Assembly: GCA_030737875.1 (NCBI GenBank)
Contig: CM060926.1
Span: forward strand, 164,931,579-164,995,578
Length of the DNA: 64,000 nt
DNA from: Allium sativum
Taxonomy: Eukaryota; Streptophyta; Magnoliopsida; Asparagales; Amaryllidaceae
Direction: 5' to 3'
The position numbers and the translations under genes were made by a program. The notes beneath the pieces were generated by a model. It saw only the letters and a list, made by a program, of their open reading frames with translations, searched no databases and was not told the DNA's origin. Shown piece after piece: positions 11,129 to 24,990 of the stretch (its first letter is position 1; every line of letters begins with the position of its first letter).

Positions 11129-14100
11129 ATGCCTATTTGAAGAAATTTCATGAATTGAAGCTGTTATCCTTATAATATTTGTCTAGTGATCATGATCCAC
11201 TGTTTATGGATTTTATTTCTACTGTTCCAATTAATGGATATCCATTTAGATATGTTAATGATTGGTATTCCAAAGATGGTTATGATGAATGCATTATTAA
11301 AGGTCTTCAAACAGAGGTATGGGGTTTTCATAGCTAAACATTTCAGCAGCAACTGATAGCTTACAAAAAATAATTGAAGATACGGAATAGAGAGAGACCA
11401 GAAGATGATGATATTCTCTTAGAAGCTGAAAATACTTATAAAAATTTGGAGTTGGCATCTGATATGGATCTAGAGAATTGTAATTTGTATAAAGAAATGC
11501 TGGAAGCCAGAAATTTTCTTATGATACAAAGAAAACTAAAATTTTGTAATTTCAAGCAGAAATCTAAGGTCTCTTGGTTGCAGGAAGGTGACACAAATTC
11601 CAAGTTGTTTCATTCTAAGATGTCAGCAAGAAGACACTCTAACAATGTGAAGGCATTAATGAGTCCTGATGGTGATTTAATCTATAAAGCTGAAGCAATT
11701 TCTGATGCAGCTATCAAGTATTTTCAGAATATGTTTAATGGCCCTATAAGTAATGAGCTTCCTTCATTCCAATCTCCTTATGTGATCAATAATCAAGGTC
11801 ATCAGGTATTGCTTAACCCTATTTCTCTTGAAGAAATTAAAATTGCAATTGATTCAGTTAAGGATGATGCATGTCCAAGACCTGATGGATTTAATTCATT
11901 TTTTTTAAATTGCATTGGGAAGTTATTAAGTCTGATTTGCTTTTAGCTATGCAAGGTATTTTTAAGTCAGGAAAACTACCTAAGGGTAGTAACCATACCT
12001 TCATTACGCTTATTCCTAAAGTGGACAGACCATCAGAGATTGCTCATTACCGTCCAATTGCTTGTTGTAACATGTATTACAAAATATTCAGTGAAATTCT
12101 TTGCAACAGAATCAAATGGTTTTTGCCATATCTGATTTCAACTAACCAATGTGCATTTATTCCCTCGAGAAACATTGGTGATAATATTTTACTTGCTCAC
12201 GAGTTGCTTAGAGATTTTAAGAAGAAAGGTGTGAACAAATTCAGTATTAAAGTAGATTTACAAAAGGCATATGATAACATCAGCCGTGAATTTATTTGTC
12301 ATATTATGAAGCTGATGGGTTTTCCAATTCATTTTATTAATGTGATATTCGAATGTATATCTACCCCTACCTATTCAATACTCATACAAGGCATTCCTAA
12401 AGGATTTATTTTATCAAATAGAGGCATTCGTCAAGGTGATCCATTATCACCATACTTATTTGCTATTGCGATGGAATTCTTTACTTTTTATATGAATGAA
12501 GAAGTGGCCAAGGGATTGTTTATACCTGTATTCAACTTTGATCCTATAATCTCTCGTCTTATATATGCTGATGATCTCTTGATCTTTGGAAAATGTCATC
12601 CTCAATGTGCTTTGTCTTTGAAGAGCGTATTTGATAAATTGAAGCATTATAGTGGGTTAACTGTTAGTTCTCTCAAAACAAAGATATTTTTCAGTTCAAC
12701 TGCAAGGTATATCAATGAAGTTAATTCAATTTTGGATTTTCATAGGGGTTTTTTGCCAGTGAAATATTTGGGGGTACCTATATATTTTAACTATCTTCAT
12801 TATAGTGATTGCCAGTCATTAATTGATAAAGTGCAAAATAAAATTCAGGCATGGGATGCAAATTTTCTGAGTTTTGTAGGAAGAGCAGAGTTGATCCAAT
12901 CTGTTATTACTCCCACAGTTCTTTACTGGATGCTAGTATATCAACTACTAGAATTCACTATTCAGAAGTTACATACACTGTGTGCAGATTTCTTTTGGGG
13001 TGGATCTTCTCATAAAGTAAAATTGGATAAACTTTGTCTACCAAAATAGGAAGGGGGTATTGGCTTGAAGAATTTCAGTGACTTAAAAAAAGTAGCATGT
13101 ATCAAGTTGATGTGGAAATTGCTGTCATCTAATTCTTTATGGAGCAATTGGATGCATGCTAGATATTGCAAAGGTAAATTTTTTTGGTTTATGAGAGAGG
13201 ATAATAATGCTTCATGTACTTTTAAATCAATTCTACGGCTTAGAATAAATAGTAGACCACTGTTTAATAAGGTCATAGCTACTGGAAATTCACTTTTATG
13301 GTATGACCCTTGGTTGAACAGTAGATATTTAGTGGATTTAATTGGTATATCTAGATTCAATTCGATTGGTAGAGAGTATGAATTGGTTTCTAGCATAATG
13401 CATGATGGCACTTTGGATTTATCTTCACACCCAACAACTAGAGAGGTTCAACACATGATTGGAGATATTGTTGTAAATCAGAATCACTATATGGATTTTT
13501 ATGAATGGTCTGATGTGGTGAATTCACATATAAAAAAGCTTGGGAGAAAATAAGACACAGACAGGCTTCTTCAAATCGGTATAAAATTATTTGGCATAAA
13601 AAGAATGCTCATAGGATGTCATTCATTTCTTTTTTGGCTTCAATTGACAGATTAAACACTAAAGAAAGATTGAGACAGTTAGGTGTTATTTCAGAAAGCT
13701 TATGTGTATTGTGTGGTTCATGTGAAGAAACAGTACAACGTCTTTTCTATCAATGTGAGTTCTCAAAATTTATTTGGTCTGCTTTGTTGTTTAAGATGGG
13801 AATGAACAATGATGATATAGGTTCTCTGTTAAGTGAAGCAGACAAACTTCTGAATGCCTTCAAGGTTAAAGACTAATGTTTTGATGTTGTTAGTGCTGTG
13901 TTAACTACTTATATATATCATATTTGGCAAGAAAGAAACAATAGGGTATTCAGTAGCAAGAAAGTGACGCAAGGAATGAGATTACATATGATAGAGAGGG
14001 ATATCTTTTACTTGCTGAAAGGAAATGGAAGCAAAACTCAGAGGACTGATGCTAAGATGGAGTTTCTAAGGAAATGGGGGATTGATTTAGTTGGTACAGG

Positions 14101-14390
14101 ATGAGGATGTGTTATGCAGATGTTAAATGGGAGCTGTGGTGTTCAATTTGTGGAGAGACGGTAGTTTGTTTTATGTTTTATGCTTGTTTTTATGTTTGTA
14201 ATGTGTATATGAGGTGATATAGTTGTTTGATGTATTGTTAATATATGGAGTTTATATGTACTTTTTTCCCTTATGTCGCACCCATCTAGGTTAGGGGGGC
14301 ATAATGTTTTGATGAGGCATATAAATGAAGTATATGATTGGTATTTCGTAATAAAGCATACCAATTTTCAAAATAAATAAATATATACAA
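11129..14390 (+). mobile_element. 5'-truncated L1-type plant LINE
   Basis: Contains, in order, the end of the endonuclease domain (SSDHDPLFMDF at about 11187), reverse transcriptase, and a C-terminal zinc-binding RT-associated domain. It ends in TAATAAAG...ATTTTCAAA and an AT-rich tail near 14350-14390. ORF1 and most of the endonuclease are missing because LTR C ends exactly at 11128. No poly(A) tail of normal form is visible and I could not establish target duplications. Confidence 0.9.
11374..14104 (+). pseudogene. LINE ORF2 remnant: reverse transcriptase with zf-RVT domain
   Basis: The reverse transcriptase of a non-LTR element, which copies its own RNA at a nicked genomic site. Visible blocks: SWLQEGDTNSKLFHSKMSAR (about 11570), LIPKVDRPSEIAHYRPIACC (about 12009), KVDLQKAYDNI (about 12250), RQGDPLSPYLF (about 12430) and the catalytic YADD (about 12564). 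A zf-RVT-like block follows, with the cysteines of SLCVLCGSCEETVQRLFYQC near 13705. The reading is broken by a frameshift near 11905 in a T/A-rich run, an in-frame TAG at 13047, a frameshift in an A-run near 13535 and a TAA at 13874. Earlier stops lie at about 11335 and 11387. It is therefore non-functional. Confidence 0.93.
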
Positions 14391-14397
14391 ATATAGT

Positions 14398-16490
14398 GAG
14401 TTCTGGTTAATGGCGATAGGCGGAAAATTTCCCCTGCTTTCGCTATGCGTGAGTTCTCACTGTTCATTTAACTTTCATCATATTTTCAACAGATTTCTTT
14501 TATAACCTTCAACGAATACCATTATTCGTTGATAAGACAAAAGATTTTCATTCGATTTTCACTACTAAAAGCCGGATTTAAAAATGATTAAATCCAGATC
14601 ATGCCAGATCTAGGGTTCTTATGTGCCGATCTCCAATAATATCAATCACTCTGCTTATTTTCGTTCTGGCTGTGATTAGTTTCAATCATGGAAAGACAAG
14701 CCTCTGTGGATTTGGGTTCCGGCATTACCGGCGCAACTGAACAAGTTTTATTTCCAAATTCTCCAATCGTTCTTTCATCGTTTGAACTAGATCGTCACCA
14801 GATATGGGTTTGGGTAAGATCTATTTACTAATTTTGGATGATTATAATTTTAGTTTGTCTAGATCTAGTATCTGCGATTTGATTATATATTCAGACTTAA
14901 TTCATGTAATAGTTTTGACAATTTATTGGATTGGTTTTCCACTTGGGATCTGATTTGGTTTTGAGCGAGCTGTTTTTTTTAGCAATTATCAAATATTTAT
15001 TGCCATGGATCTGTGCGTTTGCCACCTGAAGTATTAGTTGGTTTCATATGTTAAGTATTAGGGATGCTACTAGTTATTCAGGGTATTCTCAAATGATTGA
15101 TGAATGTGACATTAAACTGATTTATCCTTCCTACAGTTTGTTTGATCGTTCACTACAGTCTTTTTTCCCCTTCGGTTTTTATACGCGAGATGATATTATT
15201 TTAATGTGGAGTAGTTAGCATCTTCATATGTATTTACCCCATCCAACAATGTATCTACAGATAACATTATTAAGTGTTTTGTGATATGTATGATCACCCA
15301 AATGATCCAGGTTTTGTTGAGAAATCAGTTCTTCTACTATGAATGGGTTGTTTCAGTGGTTTGGGTGGCTTAGTGTAAGAGATCTAGGTTTTCCAGCGCC
15401 ATATCTCGAAATTTGGGTTAGTTTTATGGTGACGATGTTGTCAGTATCATGTATTGCAGATAAATATGGTTCGGGGTTGGTTTTCATTTTACAGGTTAAG
15501 ATTCAAATCTGTTTAATTACTTGCATTTTTCTGTTGCTCTGACTTTATTTTGGGTAAAGCAAGTTCAGTTAATATCCCATGACATGGTCCAGCTAATAAA
15601 GGTTGGTAATTGACAAGTATTCAATGTGGAGTTCAGGGTGCAAATATATATGGGAGGGGATAATAGAAGCAGACTGTATATAGCCGATTCTCCGATTTTT
15701 TAAGGGTTTATTGCCAATCATGTGTTTCTTGAAGTTTTGGATTATTTTGAATGATGAAGATGCTATCTATTCATATGGAGAAGTTTAGAATGCAGATTCA
15801 ATTGGTAGGGGATAATTTTCTTTTCGTTTGTGTAGAAGATAATTGGCTTGCATTGGTAAACAGTTTTTTCTGGATCTGCTTATTGATTTTATGCTTCTCA
15901 ACTCATCCAGACTCCCACGTATTTCCAACTCGTAAGATATTGGCACTTGGGTTTCATTTTGTTGATTCTGATACTAAGATTGATTCACAAAGTTGTGAAT
16001 CATCAACCAGATTTAGTGGTAGGAATTAATTTTTTTTAGGATTAGGTGCAGTATGTTGAAGGGCTGTGTATTCAGTGATCACTTTTATGTTCTCAATGAA
16101 GCCGTGTACCCATTTATGGCTTTCAGAAGAAGCATGAAGGTGATTAGTTGAAGATTTCTTGAGATGAGTCTGGATGAAATGGGGGAATTATTGAGAGATT
16201 TGTTTACGGATTTGAAGAGGCGCTATGTTTTTTATACTGAATGGAAAAAATGTTATATTGAATTGTATCTCTTATAGGAGTTGATTGATTGATGTGTGTG
16301 GTGGAGGGTGTGCACTTTGACTGGAAGATGGCCTCATCATGGGTCGTTATATGTTAGACTAGGTTTACAGTTACTTGTATTTTCAAGTTTTTTCTTTTTG
16401 CTTTTGTTCATGTAATGGTTAGTTTGCTAACCTTTACCTTGTATCTTTTTTTAGTGTTAATAAAGTGAACCTATTTTCAAATATATATAT
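14398..16490 (+). other. Unassigned transcription-unit-like segment or internally deleted LINE
   Basis: An ATG at 14688 opens MERQASVDLGSGITGATEQV and runs for about 47 codons across a strong donor-like GGGTAAGATC (about 14812). No later exon was convincingly recognised. The far end, TAATAAAGTGAACCTATTTTCAAA (16459-16482) followed by (TA)n and (TG)n, resembles the tail of the LINE just upstream. This suggests a LINE-mobilised or LINE-derived element. A small degraded host gene is the alternative. Confidence 0.3.
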
Positions 16491-18658
16491 ATATGTATAT
16501 ATATGTGTGTGTGTGTGTAGGTTTGGTCTACTTAGGAGTATATGGGTATGATTTACGCACAGAGGCTAGAGTATTGTAAACCCTAATAACCTAATAAAAC
16601 TAAAACACAAATAGAACGATATATGTAGCGTTATTATTGAAAGTATATAATGTTTTCATTCACCAGAACTTTAGTTGTGACCTCCTTCTTATAACAAACC
16701 CACATGTTATATAAATGGCAGAGATTTTCTGGCTTAGAGAACTTGCTTGGTCAGTGTTATTTTCATGGTAAATAGTTAAGTATTATAATATTTTATTCAG
16801 TTCTGTTGTGAGATACTTATTTGAGCTCTGATATATTTATCTTTTCCTTTTTACACGATACCAGACAACCAACTCAGGTTTCAGTAGGCTTATATTTTAG
16901 CATTTTGTGAAAAATTCGATCCCTCTGGAATTTGGATTTGTTATGTTTATTATTAGAGCTTAGGTTTAGAATTCCTATTTAGATAGTGAGTGAACATACT
17001 TGTATTTTTAAATATAAATATATTGTATACTATATATACCTTGATCCATAAAAAAACTCACTTTTTAAGAGAAACGACATATGAAATGGCAATAGTAATA
17101 GTATTGTTCATCAAAGATAAGGTTTTAAGAATCCAAGAGTAGTAGGATCTAGAGTGGCTATAGTATAAGATGTACAACAAGTTTAGTTTAAAATGGAAAA
17201 TCCATATGTTGATATCTGGAAGTTCGTAGTATTTCATATTAGTAGATAGGACAACAGAGCCTTAGAATATATGTCAAAGCAAAAAAAATAATGGATTAGG
17301 AATATATATATATATATATATATATATCATGTACGATGACACTAGTACCAGATTTCAGTTCAGAATTGAATAGTATTGGAGGAATTAGCGTAAAAAAATT
17401 GGATAGAAAGAAAATTATTTGGTAGAAAGAATTGAAAATGAATGTTAAGAACCCGCTTTGAATCTAGCCCCGTAATTAAAACTTCTAAGAACTTAAAAAA
17501 AGTTTTAGAGAGTTTTCAAGTTTTAAATTAAAAAGTTTTCAAAATTTTAATAGTTTATATATGGATAATTTTAATTATTATTTTTTTGAAAAAAGGATGA
17601 TAGATTTGTTTTGAAAAAAATGTACACATATGTGTTGTATGGAGATAGACAATATAGGTGAAAAGGGATGCTTGATGTTTTAGAGGTAAATCTAGAAAAT
17701 CTCTATTTTGATAAATTGGATAGGAGTTGGAATAGAGTAAGTGTCTTATCTAAGAAGAATTAGAACAGTGTAATTTTAAAGTCATAAATTCTTACATGGA
17801 TTTAGTATGAAAGAAAATATAAGAATTTCATGGATACGAAGGATTGTGACATACTTTAATTCATTGGAATAAGAAGAATTGTAATATAAGTTTTAATGAT
17901 CAATAAGTTTGTAAGTAGATGTGTTTTTTCAAAGTGATAAGGAAATGTGTAGCGAAAGAGGTGTATAAAATATAGGCAAAGCATCATTATACTATTATTT
18001 CAACATAGGAATGAGAAAAAATATTAATAAATTTTTCTGGTTACTAAATGCAGAACACAAAAATCCTCTTTATGAAAATTTTATAGAAAATTATTCTTAA
18101 TAATTCCTCTTGGAAAAAATATGTAGTAAAATAGAAAAGAGATCTAACTGAATTAAAGTGCATAACCATTTGAAAGGATAAACCATAGTGAATGAATAGG
18201 AAGTACTCAAACCTATCTGCTCCATATATCAACTTTTTGAGAATTGTTTTTGAAAAGATAAATTTTAGAGAATTATAGATGGTTTGGTGGAATGAATAAA
18301 TTTAAAAAAAGGGATAAAGGGAATGGAAACCAAATTAAACTTGTAAGTACATAGTAGATGAGAATTGGCGCCGTAGTACGGCTAATGGTAATAAAGGATT
18401 CTCGTAATGCGCTTGGAACACTATGTAGAGCCTAAATGGAGTATCTTGATATGTAAATAGACCATAAAACTTGAGTAGTAATTGTAGTATTCTTTAAGGG
18501 AAGAATTAAGAAGTAAAAGTGAGAAATGGTCGACACTCAAAAGTTATGGACAATATACAAGGATAGAGTTAAAGGTAATTTTAAAAATTATATAATTTAT
18601 GTGGAAATGGTAGACAGAGGGTTTCCGCATAAATACAGATTTGATAAAGGGTACAAGT
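16491..18658. other. AT-rich DNA without recognised genes
   Basis: Contains (TG)n/(TA)n microsatellites at 16482-16520 and 17306-17328. No ORF longer than 62 codons and no recognised protein signal. It forms the left flank of the solo LTR and should be contiguous with 42380 in the ancestral sequence. Confidence 0.6.
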
Positions 18659-21444
18659 TGTAGGATCTAAATTAACCCTGGAGGGCCAGGGGGTACTACA
18701 AGAAAATTGATTTTTTTTAGCGCCCAAAAACTGCTACCGAGCATTTTTAGTGGTGTTTTGATGATTGTTATGAGAAAACATGCAACTAAAAATCCTTAAG
18801 TATTAGTTGCACTTCTTTAATCACCACTAAGTATTTATTTTAATAGCGATTTTTAAATGATACGAAAGCTATTTTTTGCAGCATCTATATAACGCCACCG
18901 AAAAGAGTTTCTTCACTACGTTTACTGGTTTTAATGGCATCCACTTTTTTTTTGTAACGTTTAGTAAACGCCACCACAAAGATTCTTGATTACTTTAATC
19001 ACTGGTTTGTAGCGGTTTTAAATGCTACAAAATAATAATATTCTATAGCATTATTTTCCGCCACCATTTGTTCCCAGTTTGTGTCATAATATTCCAGACT
19101 TACGCATAATTTTGCCTCCAATTATATAACAACGTAATACACAAACACATACACTTTTGAACATAACATATTAAACAACCACAAAATACATACACATTCA
19201 AAGATTCATAAGATATATACACATTCAAACATCCACAACGTACATAAGTGTCCAAGTATGCATAACCATACACTTTCATGGTTAACATTTACAATAAAAT
19301 TTCTCACAATGAAGAATTAAAGAGAGTCCATGTAATGACCCGAACTTCCCCGGTCTCCGAAGAGAAGAGAAAGAACAAATTACTTTGAGGACAAGATGAA
19401 TCAAAACGCAAACAGAAGAACATTTCATTACTATTACAACAATTTCCATCAGGGTACAATAATATACAGAGTATGAATAAATATTACACATCATAAAATA
19501 TCAGAGATTTAAATACATTACTGCAGCGGGAAAATAATACAAAACATAACTGAAAGAAATACACGGATACAGAGCTTTCCGAATATCACTTCAGCTATAT
19601 ACCAAGATCCTGTGAATATAAATCTGCAAAACCAAAACTACTAGCTGCCCGCGCGGGAAATAAGGGCACCCAGAGTTTAGGTTAAAACAATAAATTCTAG
19701 GTCAGTCATGTGGCTGGCGTGAGAACTAAAAGTTATTAATTTGATTTTAAGGTTCGGTAAATCAAGGGACCACGCCGTATAACACGGAACAAGTTTTTAC
19801 CCCAAGGATACCAGTGCATAAACAAACAGGGCAATGCTAAATAAAGAACAATGAAGCTATAATAAGACCCAGGTCTCATCACACAATGCAACGCAAGCCA
19901 GAGGATAGGGTTTTACCTTATAACAACCAAATAATGCTTGGTATGCGAATTTAATCTTTTATTATTACTATACGTGAAGAAAACAACTTCAAATATAAAT
20001 GTATCAATCATAGACGGCATAGTATCCCATGCTACTATGTCGCCATACTAGGCACTACAAATAAAACCGAAATATCACGTGTTGGAAATTGGATTCCATC
20101 ATGAGTCAAGGAAAGGGGAAAGCTCCTCTCCTTTCGAGACACTCTAGCAAATGTCTCAGGACCACACACAGCGATCCTGGATGCTTCAGGGTCGGTCCGC
20201 TCCCACTTTTGAGGATTAATTATTCCTGAACACACGTTTCTCGGTCCTATCAGACCTATATCTGTGGCGCCTCCCATACCAACTACCACACAGGTGAAAA
20301 AATAATATAAATGTCAGGGCTGGTACGTCGATGACATCACCCATAGCTAGAAAGAAACGTCGTGTTCTCCCTGCAGTCCGATCCCGTTTTTGACTCATAC
20401 CAAGGTGTGAGGCTCGAGAATTAACGCCATACACAAAGCTATGCCACACAGGCCGTGCTTTGATCATCAACCACAAGACGTTGCTTTTCAACAGGAGCCT
20501 TGATCATTTGCCACTTAAGCATGCCACATAGGCAATTCATGCCATGCGATTGATATCCATCAATATATAACCTCTGAGCTCCTACGTCTAAGAGAAGGGC
20601 GTTAAGCAAGAGAATAAATTCTCCGCCGCCAAACATATATATATTTAATAGAAATCAATCACACAAAATAAAATCCAACGTTAGACACACAGTCCATTTA
20701 CAAGTTCGTTCTGGGTCTGAACGAAACCGGAGGAACTTTATTCCTCGCATATCCATCGATCTCCAAGTACGTCTGGACGATCACCAACTGATTCCCTTCT
20801 CTTGGGTGTACAGCCCAATCAAGATCATCAATAATCATACAAACGATGTGAAGACCTATGATCTTCAACCACCGCCTTCATCGTCGACTTATCGTCGAAT
20901 CAGTTATTCAGAATGGGTATAAACCCGACCTTTCCAAATAACCTGCGTATATAATAAACAAGTGTTACACAAACGCAACATACACCTCATTCCAATTCAG
21001 AATATTCTTTATTCAAATATTCACATTCTTAGGGAAAGGTTCCCATTAATTTTATCAAAGATAAATTCTTTTAAATTTATTCTTTAATCTTCCTTTGGAT
21101 ATCTTTTCAAACCATATTATGGTTTTCCAAACTAGTCGGGATTAGCGAACAACACCGAAGTAATCATTTATTTTAATTCTCAATCCCAACCTATTCATCC
21201 AAGGGAGAAAAACTGGTAATACTCCATATCTAACACCACAGTGTTATCGGTAAATATTAATTACCATTTCATGTTCAAATCTAATTAAAGATTTAGCTAT
21301 CGCTTTGGAGCAAAACTGGTGATACTCCATTCTCGATCATTTCAATCTAATTAAAGATTCATTTAAACTCCACTTAGTTTTAATCTTCCCACAAATCAAT
21401 ATTAATGGTTATTCAAAGAAAAGAAGTTAATCTTATCTTTATTT

Positions 21445-21696
21445 GGGTTAAAGAACCAATATCATTTAAAAACACGGTTCATGACAAACCCAAAATCCCA
21501 TTCCATTGTTAATCGGGTTAAAGAACAGGTGTTATTCAAAACACCGCTCACAATAAACCCAAAAACCAATTTAAATTCAATTCCAATTAAATACTAATTA
21601 ACTAGACAGTTTCACTAAATCTTAATTAAAAGATTTATTCTTTTCTAAACTGGGTTCAAGAAAAGTGTTATTTAAGACACCATTCACGACGAACCT
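21445..21696 (-). repeat. Three leader-hairpin units in the left LTR
   Basis: Units at 21445-21491, 21514-21560 and 21652-21696 with arms GGGTT/AACCC, GAAC/GTTC and GTGTT/AACAC. They are about 650-900 nt downstream of the TATA/GC core in the minus-strand sense. Sequence differs between units while the arms remain mostly pairable. Confidence 0.7.
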
Positions 21697-22330
21697 AAAA
21701 TCCCATTTGATATTAAATACAAGGCTCTGAATAGAAAATATATCGGCTTATATTCAATATAACATTCTTAAACCAACAAATATTGTATTGGAAATAACGA
21801 TATAAATATATCATTCAAATTTCCATAACCATATCTGTATAATCACGAAATCCAACACCGAAATATTCCGAAGATAACTTCGATTCAAATCCATTCCAAT
21901 TCGTATATTGGAAATTCTGATTATTTTTAAAACCAATTCAAATCCAATTTATTTATTCAAAAACATTGGATTATAATTTTAGTTCATAACTAGTTCATTT
22001 CAATAAAAATATATTTTTATCCTTTTTAAATATGGGATTTTTCACCACAATTCTTTCTAAATCATTTACTATGATTTTACACAAATTATTGATATTTTTA
22101 ATAATTTTATCAAGGCCTGTACAGTCGATTTCCAATAACGGTCGTCGGACTGCCCTTACAACGACCTTTTTCAAATTTGATTTGGACATAATTCCAAATC
22201 CAACCGTTAGATTTCAAATTTCTTATATTCATTGAGAAGCTCTTTTCGATACGAACCCAATGGTTCTGGTTTCGGGAGAATCCGACTGTCGGATCTCCCG
22301 TAACGTCAATTCAAGTCAATGGTCGAAATT

Positions 22331-22386
22331 CGCGAACTGCCGCGGCGCGGCGCGTTCTATTCAGGCCATTTAATATATATAATATA
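22331..22386 (-). promoter_or_regulatory. Putative LTR core promoter (left LTR)
   Basis: On the minus strand a TATATTATATATATT tract is followed by GGCCTGAATAGAACGCGCC and a CG-rich run. The block is conserved in four LTR copies in both orientations. Inferred to be the TATA box and start region, dividing U3 from R. Confidence 0.5.
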
Positions 22387-23929
22387 AACACTATATATAT
22401 TTCGTCGATTTAAATTCTAAACGTATTTTGTGAATCGTTTAAATTCATTTTAAAAACGATTTCAACTTCATATTCAATTTTAAATCAAAATTGAATATTC
22501 CATATCATTAATAAATAAATGATAATATTTTCAAAACGTTATATTTTGAAATCACTTCCTTTTTGCTATTCATTATAAAAAATGAATAAAATCGATAAAA
22601 ATATCATTCGCGTCAAAATGGCGCAAATCTAATCAACACGGGTTTATATATTTCAATAACTTCGTTATCCTATTCAACAAATGAATATTTTCTTCAACAT
22701 ATGAATATATTTTTCTTTCAACACATGAATATTCTCAACACATGAGTATCGTCAACACATGACTATTTTTGTTATTTAATATATTTTATAAAATTATGAT
22801 TTCTATCATTTAATTCTTAATCAGACTCCAACCGTAAATTAGTAAGAGAACGATTCCCTAAGTATTAACCCCGAAGGCCGAAACAAACATCAGATTAATA
22901 CCCAGGAAACCACTCATCTTAACTAGTTTCCAGGTAGTTTCTAATTTTATATATGATAAAGATGTGAATTTTAATTTTAAAATATGTCGTTCAACGCATG
23001 ATAAGTTTCAACACATGAATATTCTCAACACATGAGTATCGTCAACGCAATACTATTTATTCTATTCAACACATGAATCTTTATTTTATAATATTCTTTA
23101 TTTTCCAAATTGGAATGAGGCCCAATTAATTACCATATAATGTTAATTATATGGATTCCATACAACACATGTATATAATAGCAATGATAAATAATCAACC
23201 ATCATCCAAAGTGCACTACATAACTGTCTGTCAACCTATCGAATGACATACAACTAAACAATTGGGATTAGTGTACATCAAATATCATCCCAATACCCGT
23301 GTGGGGTTTCAATCCACAAACACTGAATATTATTTGTGTAGGTGGGCGACGTGACAAATTTATCGTCCCAATCAATATCAGTCAAATCAGTGTACATAAA
23401 CAAATCGTCTGATCTGTAAATGAATATTTATTTTATTCACATACCCGTTAAAAATTGTATTTTTAATGACCAAAATATTTTATTCAAACTATGAATATTC
23501 TATTAAGTTCATTGATTCAATAAAATGATATTTTTATTTTTCTAAATTATTTTAGAAAATTCCAGCGGAATAACGGCGCGATACTAGAAATGGGACAAGG
23601 CCTAGCCTTATTCCCAGTCTAATAATGGCCTACGCCATACACATACCAATCTAATCAATTCCATTTCACCCAAACAACCAAATTCAAACCAATAATCCAA
23701 TCAATTACACAACCAAACAAACAAGTCGTCCATCGTCTGTGGACGACGGGTGTCGGGTGCTGCTAAGCACCGTCTGCATCCTAGTATATATTTTTAACTA
23801 GAAAAGAAAATTTAAAGTGAGAAGTTCTCACATTGGGTTCCACTCCGCCATTCTTTATTTCCGAACGGTTCGAACTTTGTTTTGATCTCAGTCTGATCCA
23901 TCGCCATCTGTTTCACGCAGTTGATTATT

Positions 23930-24640
23930 AAAAATCACATTTTTATTTCAACGCTACATACATAAAAATCATATTTTACCATGCTTCTTTCTATATAAAA
24001 ATTATATTTTTATATCTCTACTTCTTATATAAAGATCGAATTTTTATTCCGCTTCATATATAAAAATTATATTTTTACTTCGCTTTCATGATAAAAATCG
24101 AATCTTTATTTCACCTCATATAAAATAAAGTTCATATTTTTATTTCACCTCATATAAAATAAAGTTCATATTTTTATTTCACTTCATATAAAGAAAAATC
24201 ACATTTTTATTTGCTACACGTATAGAAAAGATTATATTTTTATCGCTACTCTACATAGATAAAATCGAATTTTTATTTATAAAAATCAAATCTTTATGAT
24301 ATTACTTTATGTATAAAGATCCAACCTTTATATTTATAAAAATCTCTTCTTTTCGTTATGAATAAAAATCTAATCTTTACATGAACAAAATCATATCTTT
24401 ATCACTTTAAAAATCGTATCTTTTTGTTTATATCTTTTTGTTTATACCGTTCATATCAAAACCATGTCTTTCTCTTTATACAAATCCAACCTTTCTTCGC
24501 TACATACATATATAAAAATCGTATTTTTATACGCTAAAACCTCACCATTACATACATAAAAAATATAATCTTTTAATACAATTAAAACTCATATTTTTAT
24601 ATAGGAAAATAAATAAAAATCGAGAAAGAAACTCACTGAT
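23930..24640. repeat. Array of degenerate ATAAAAATC-n-ATTTTTAT units
   Basis: About twenty units of roughly 30-35 bp, each with a short dyad in which ATAAAAATC and a form of GATTTTTAT face each other, separated by T/C-rich spacers such as TTTCGCTTCATA. The same array occurs at 31500-32140. A related array with TTGAACTTTGAA spacers occurs at 55200-55430 and 61380-61503. Confidence 0.7.
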
Positions 24641-24990
24641 TTTGGAATGAAGATGGAGGAGGGTGTCATTGGTCAAGGAGGTGGCGGGGGTCGCGGCATG
24701 GGTTTTAATGGTCAAAGGGAGGCGGAGGAGAGCAGCGCAGGCTACGACAGTGGTGCTCCAGTGGTTGCAGCGGCTAGGGTTTGTGATTCTCTTCGATTGG
24801 GGGGGGGGGGGGGCTGCGTCTCAGGAGTGGAGAGGAGGGGTGTGTGGCGGCGCGCCGGCGCTTGGAGAGGGCGGTGGCCACCTGCGGCGGTGGACGGCGG
24901 ATCGCGCGGTCTTCTTTTTCTTCTTCTTTAATTTGAGAACCGATGGGGAGATAGTGAAGGAGAGGGAAAGAAGGAGGGGGCATATGAAAA
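24637..24990 (-). other. GC-rich exon-like module with GTGAGT donor-like site (left LTR)
   Basis: GC-rich, strand-asymmetric block with a G14 run (about 24799-24813). On the minus strand it carries a pyrimidine-rich leader, AAACCCTAGCCGC-like sequence and a short proline-rich open frame. It ends at CAGTGAGTTTC (GTGAGT at 24636-24631). It looks like the first exon of a plant gene. Whether it is an element-encoded leader or a captured fragment is unknown. Plus-strand frames over it (24647-24931, 24663-25004) are shadows. Confidence 0.45.

Noticed and set aside
18691..18693. 3-bp target duplication for the CACTA element
   Set aside because: GGG on the left and GAA on the right do not match; the first base of the left terminus is also mutated, so the duplication cannot be established.
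20216..20491. ORF of 91 residues repeated at 27786-28061
   Set aside because: It is preserved in the two LTRs because they are copies of each other; the third subfamily (62330-62650) has different frames there, so no protein conservation.
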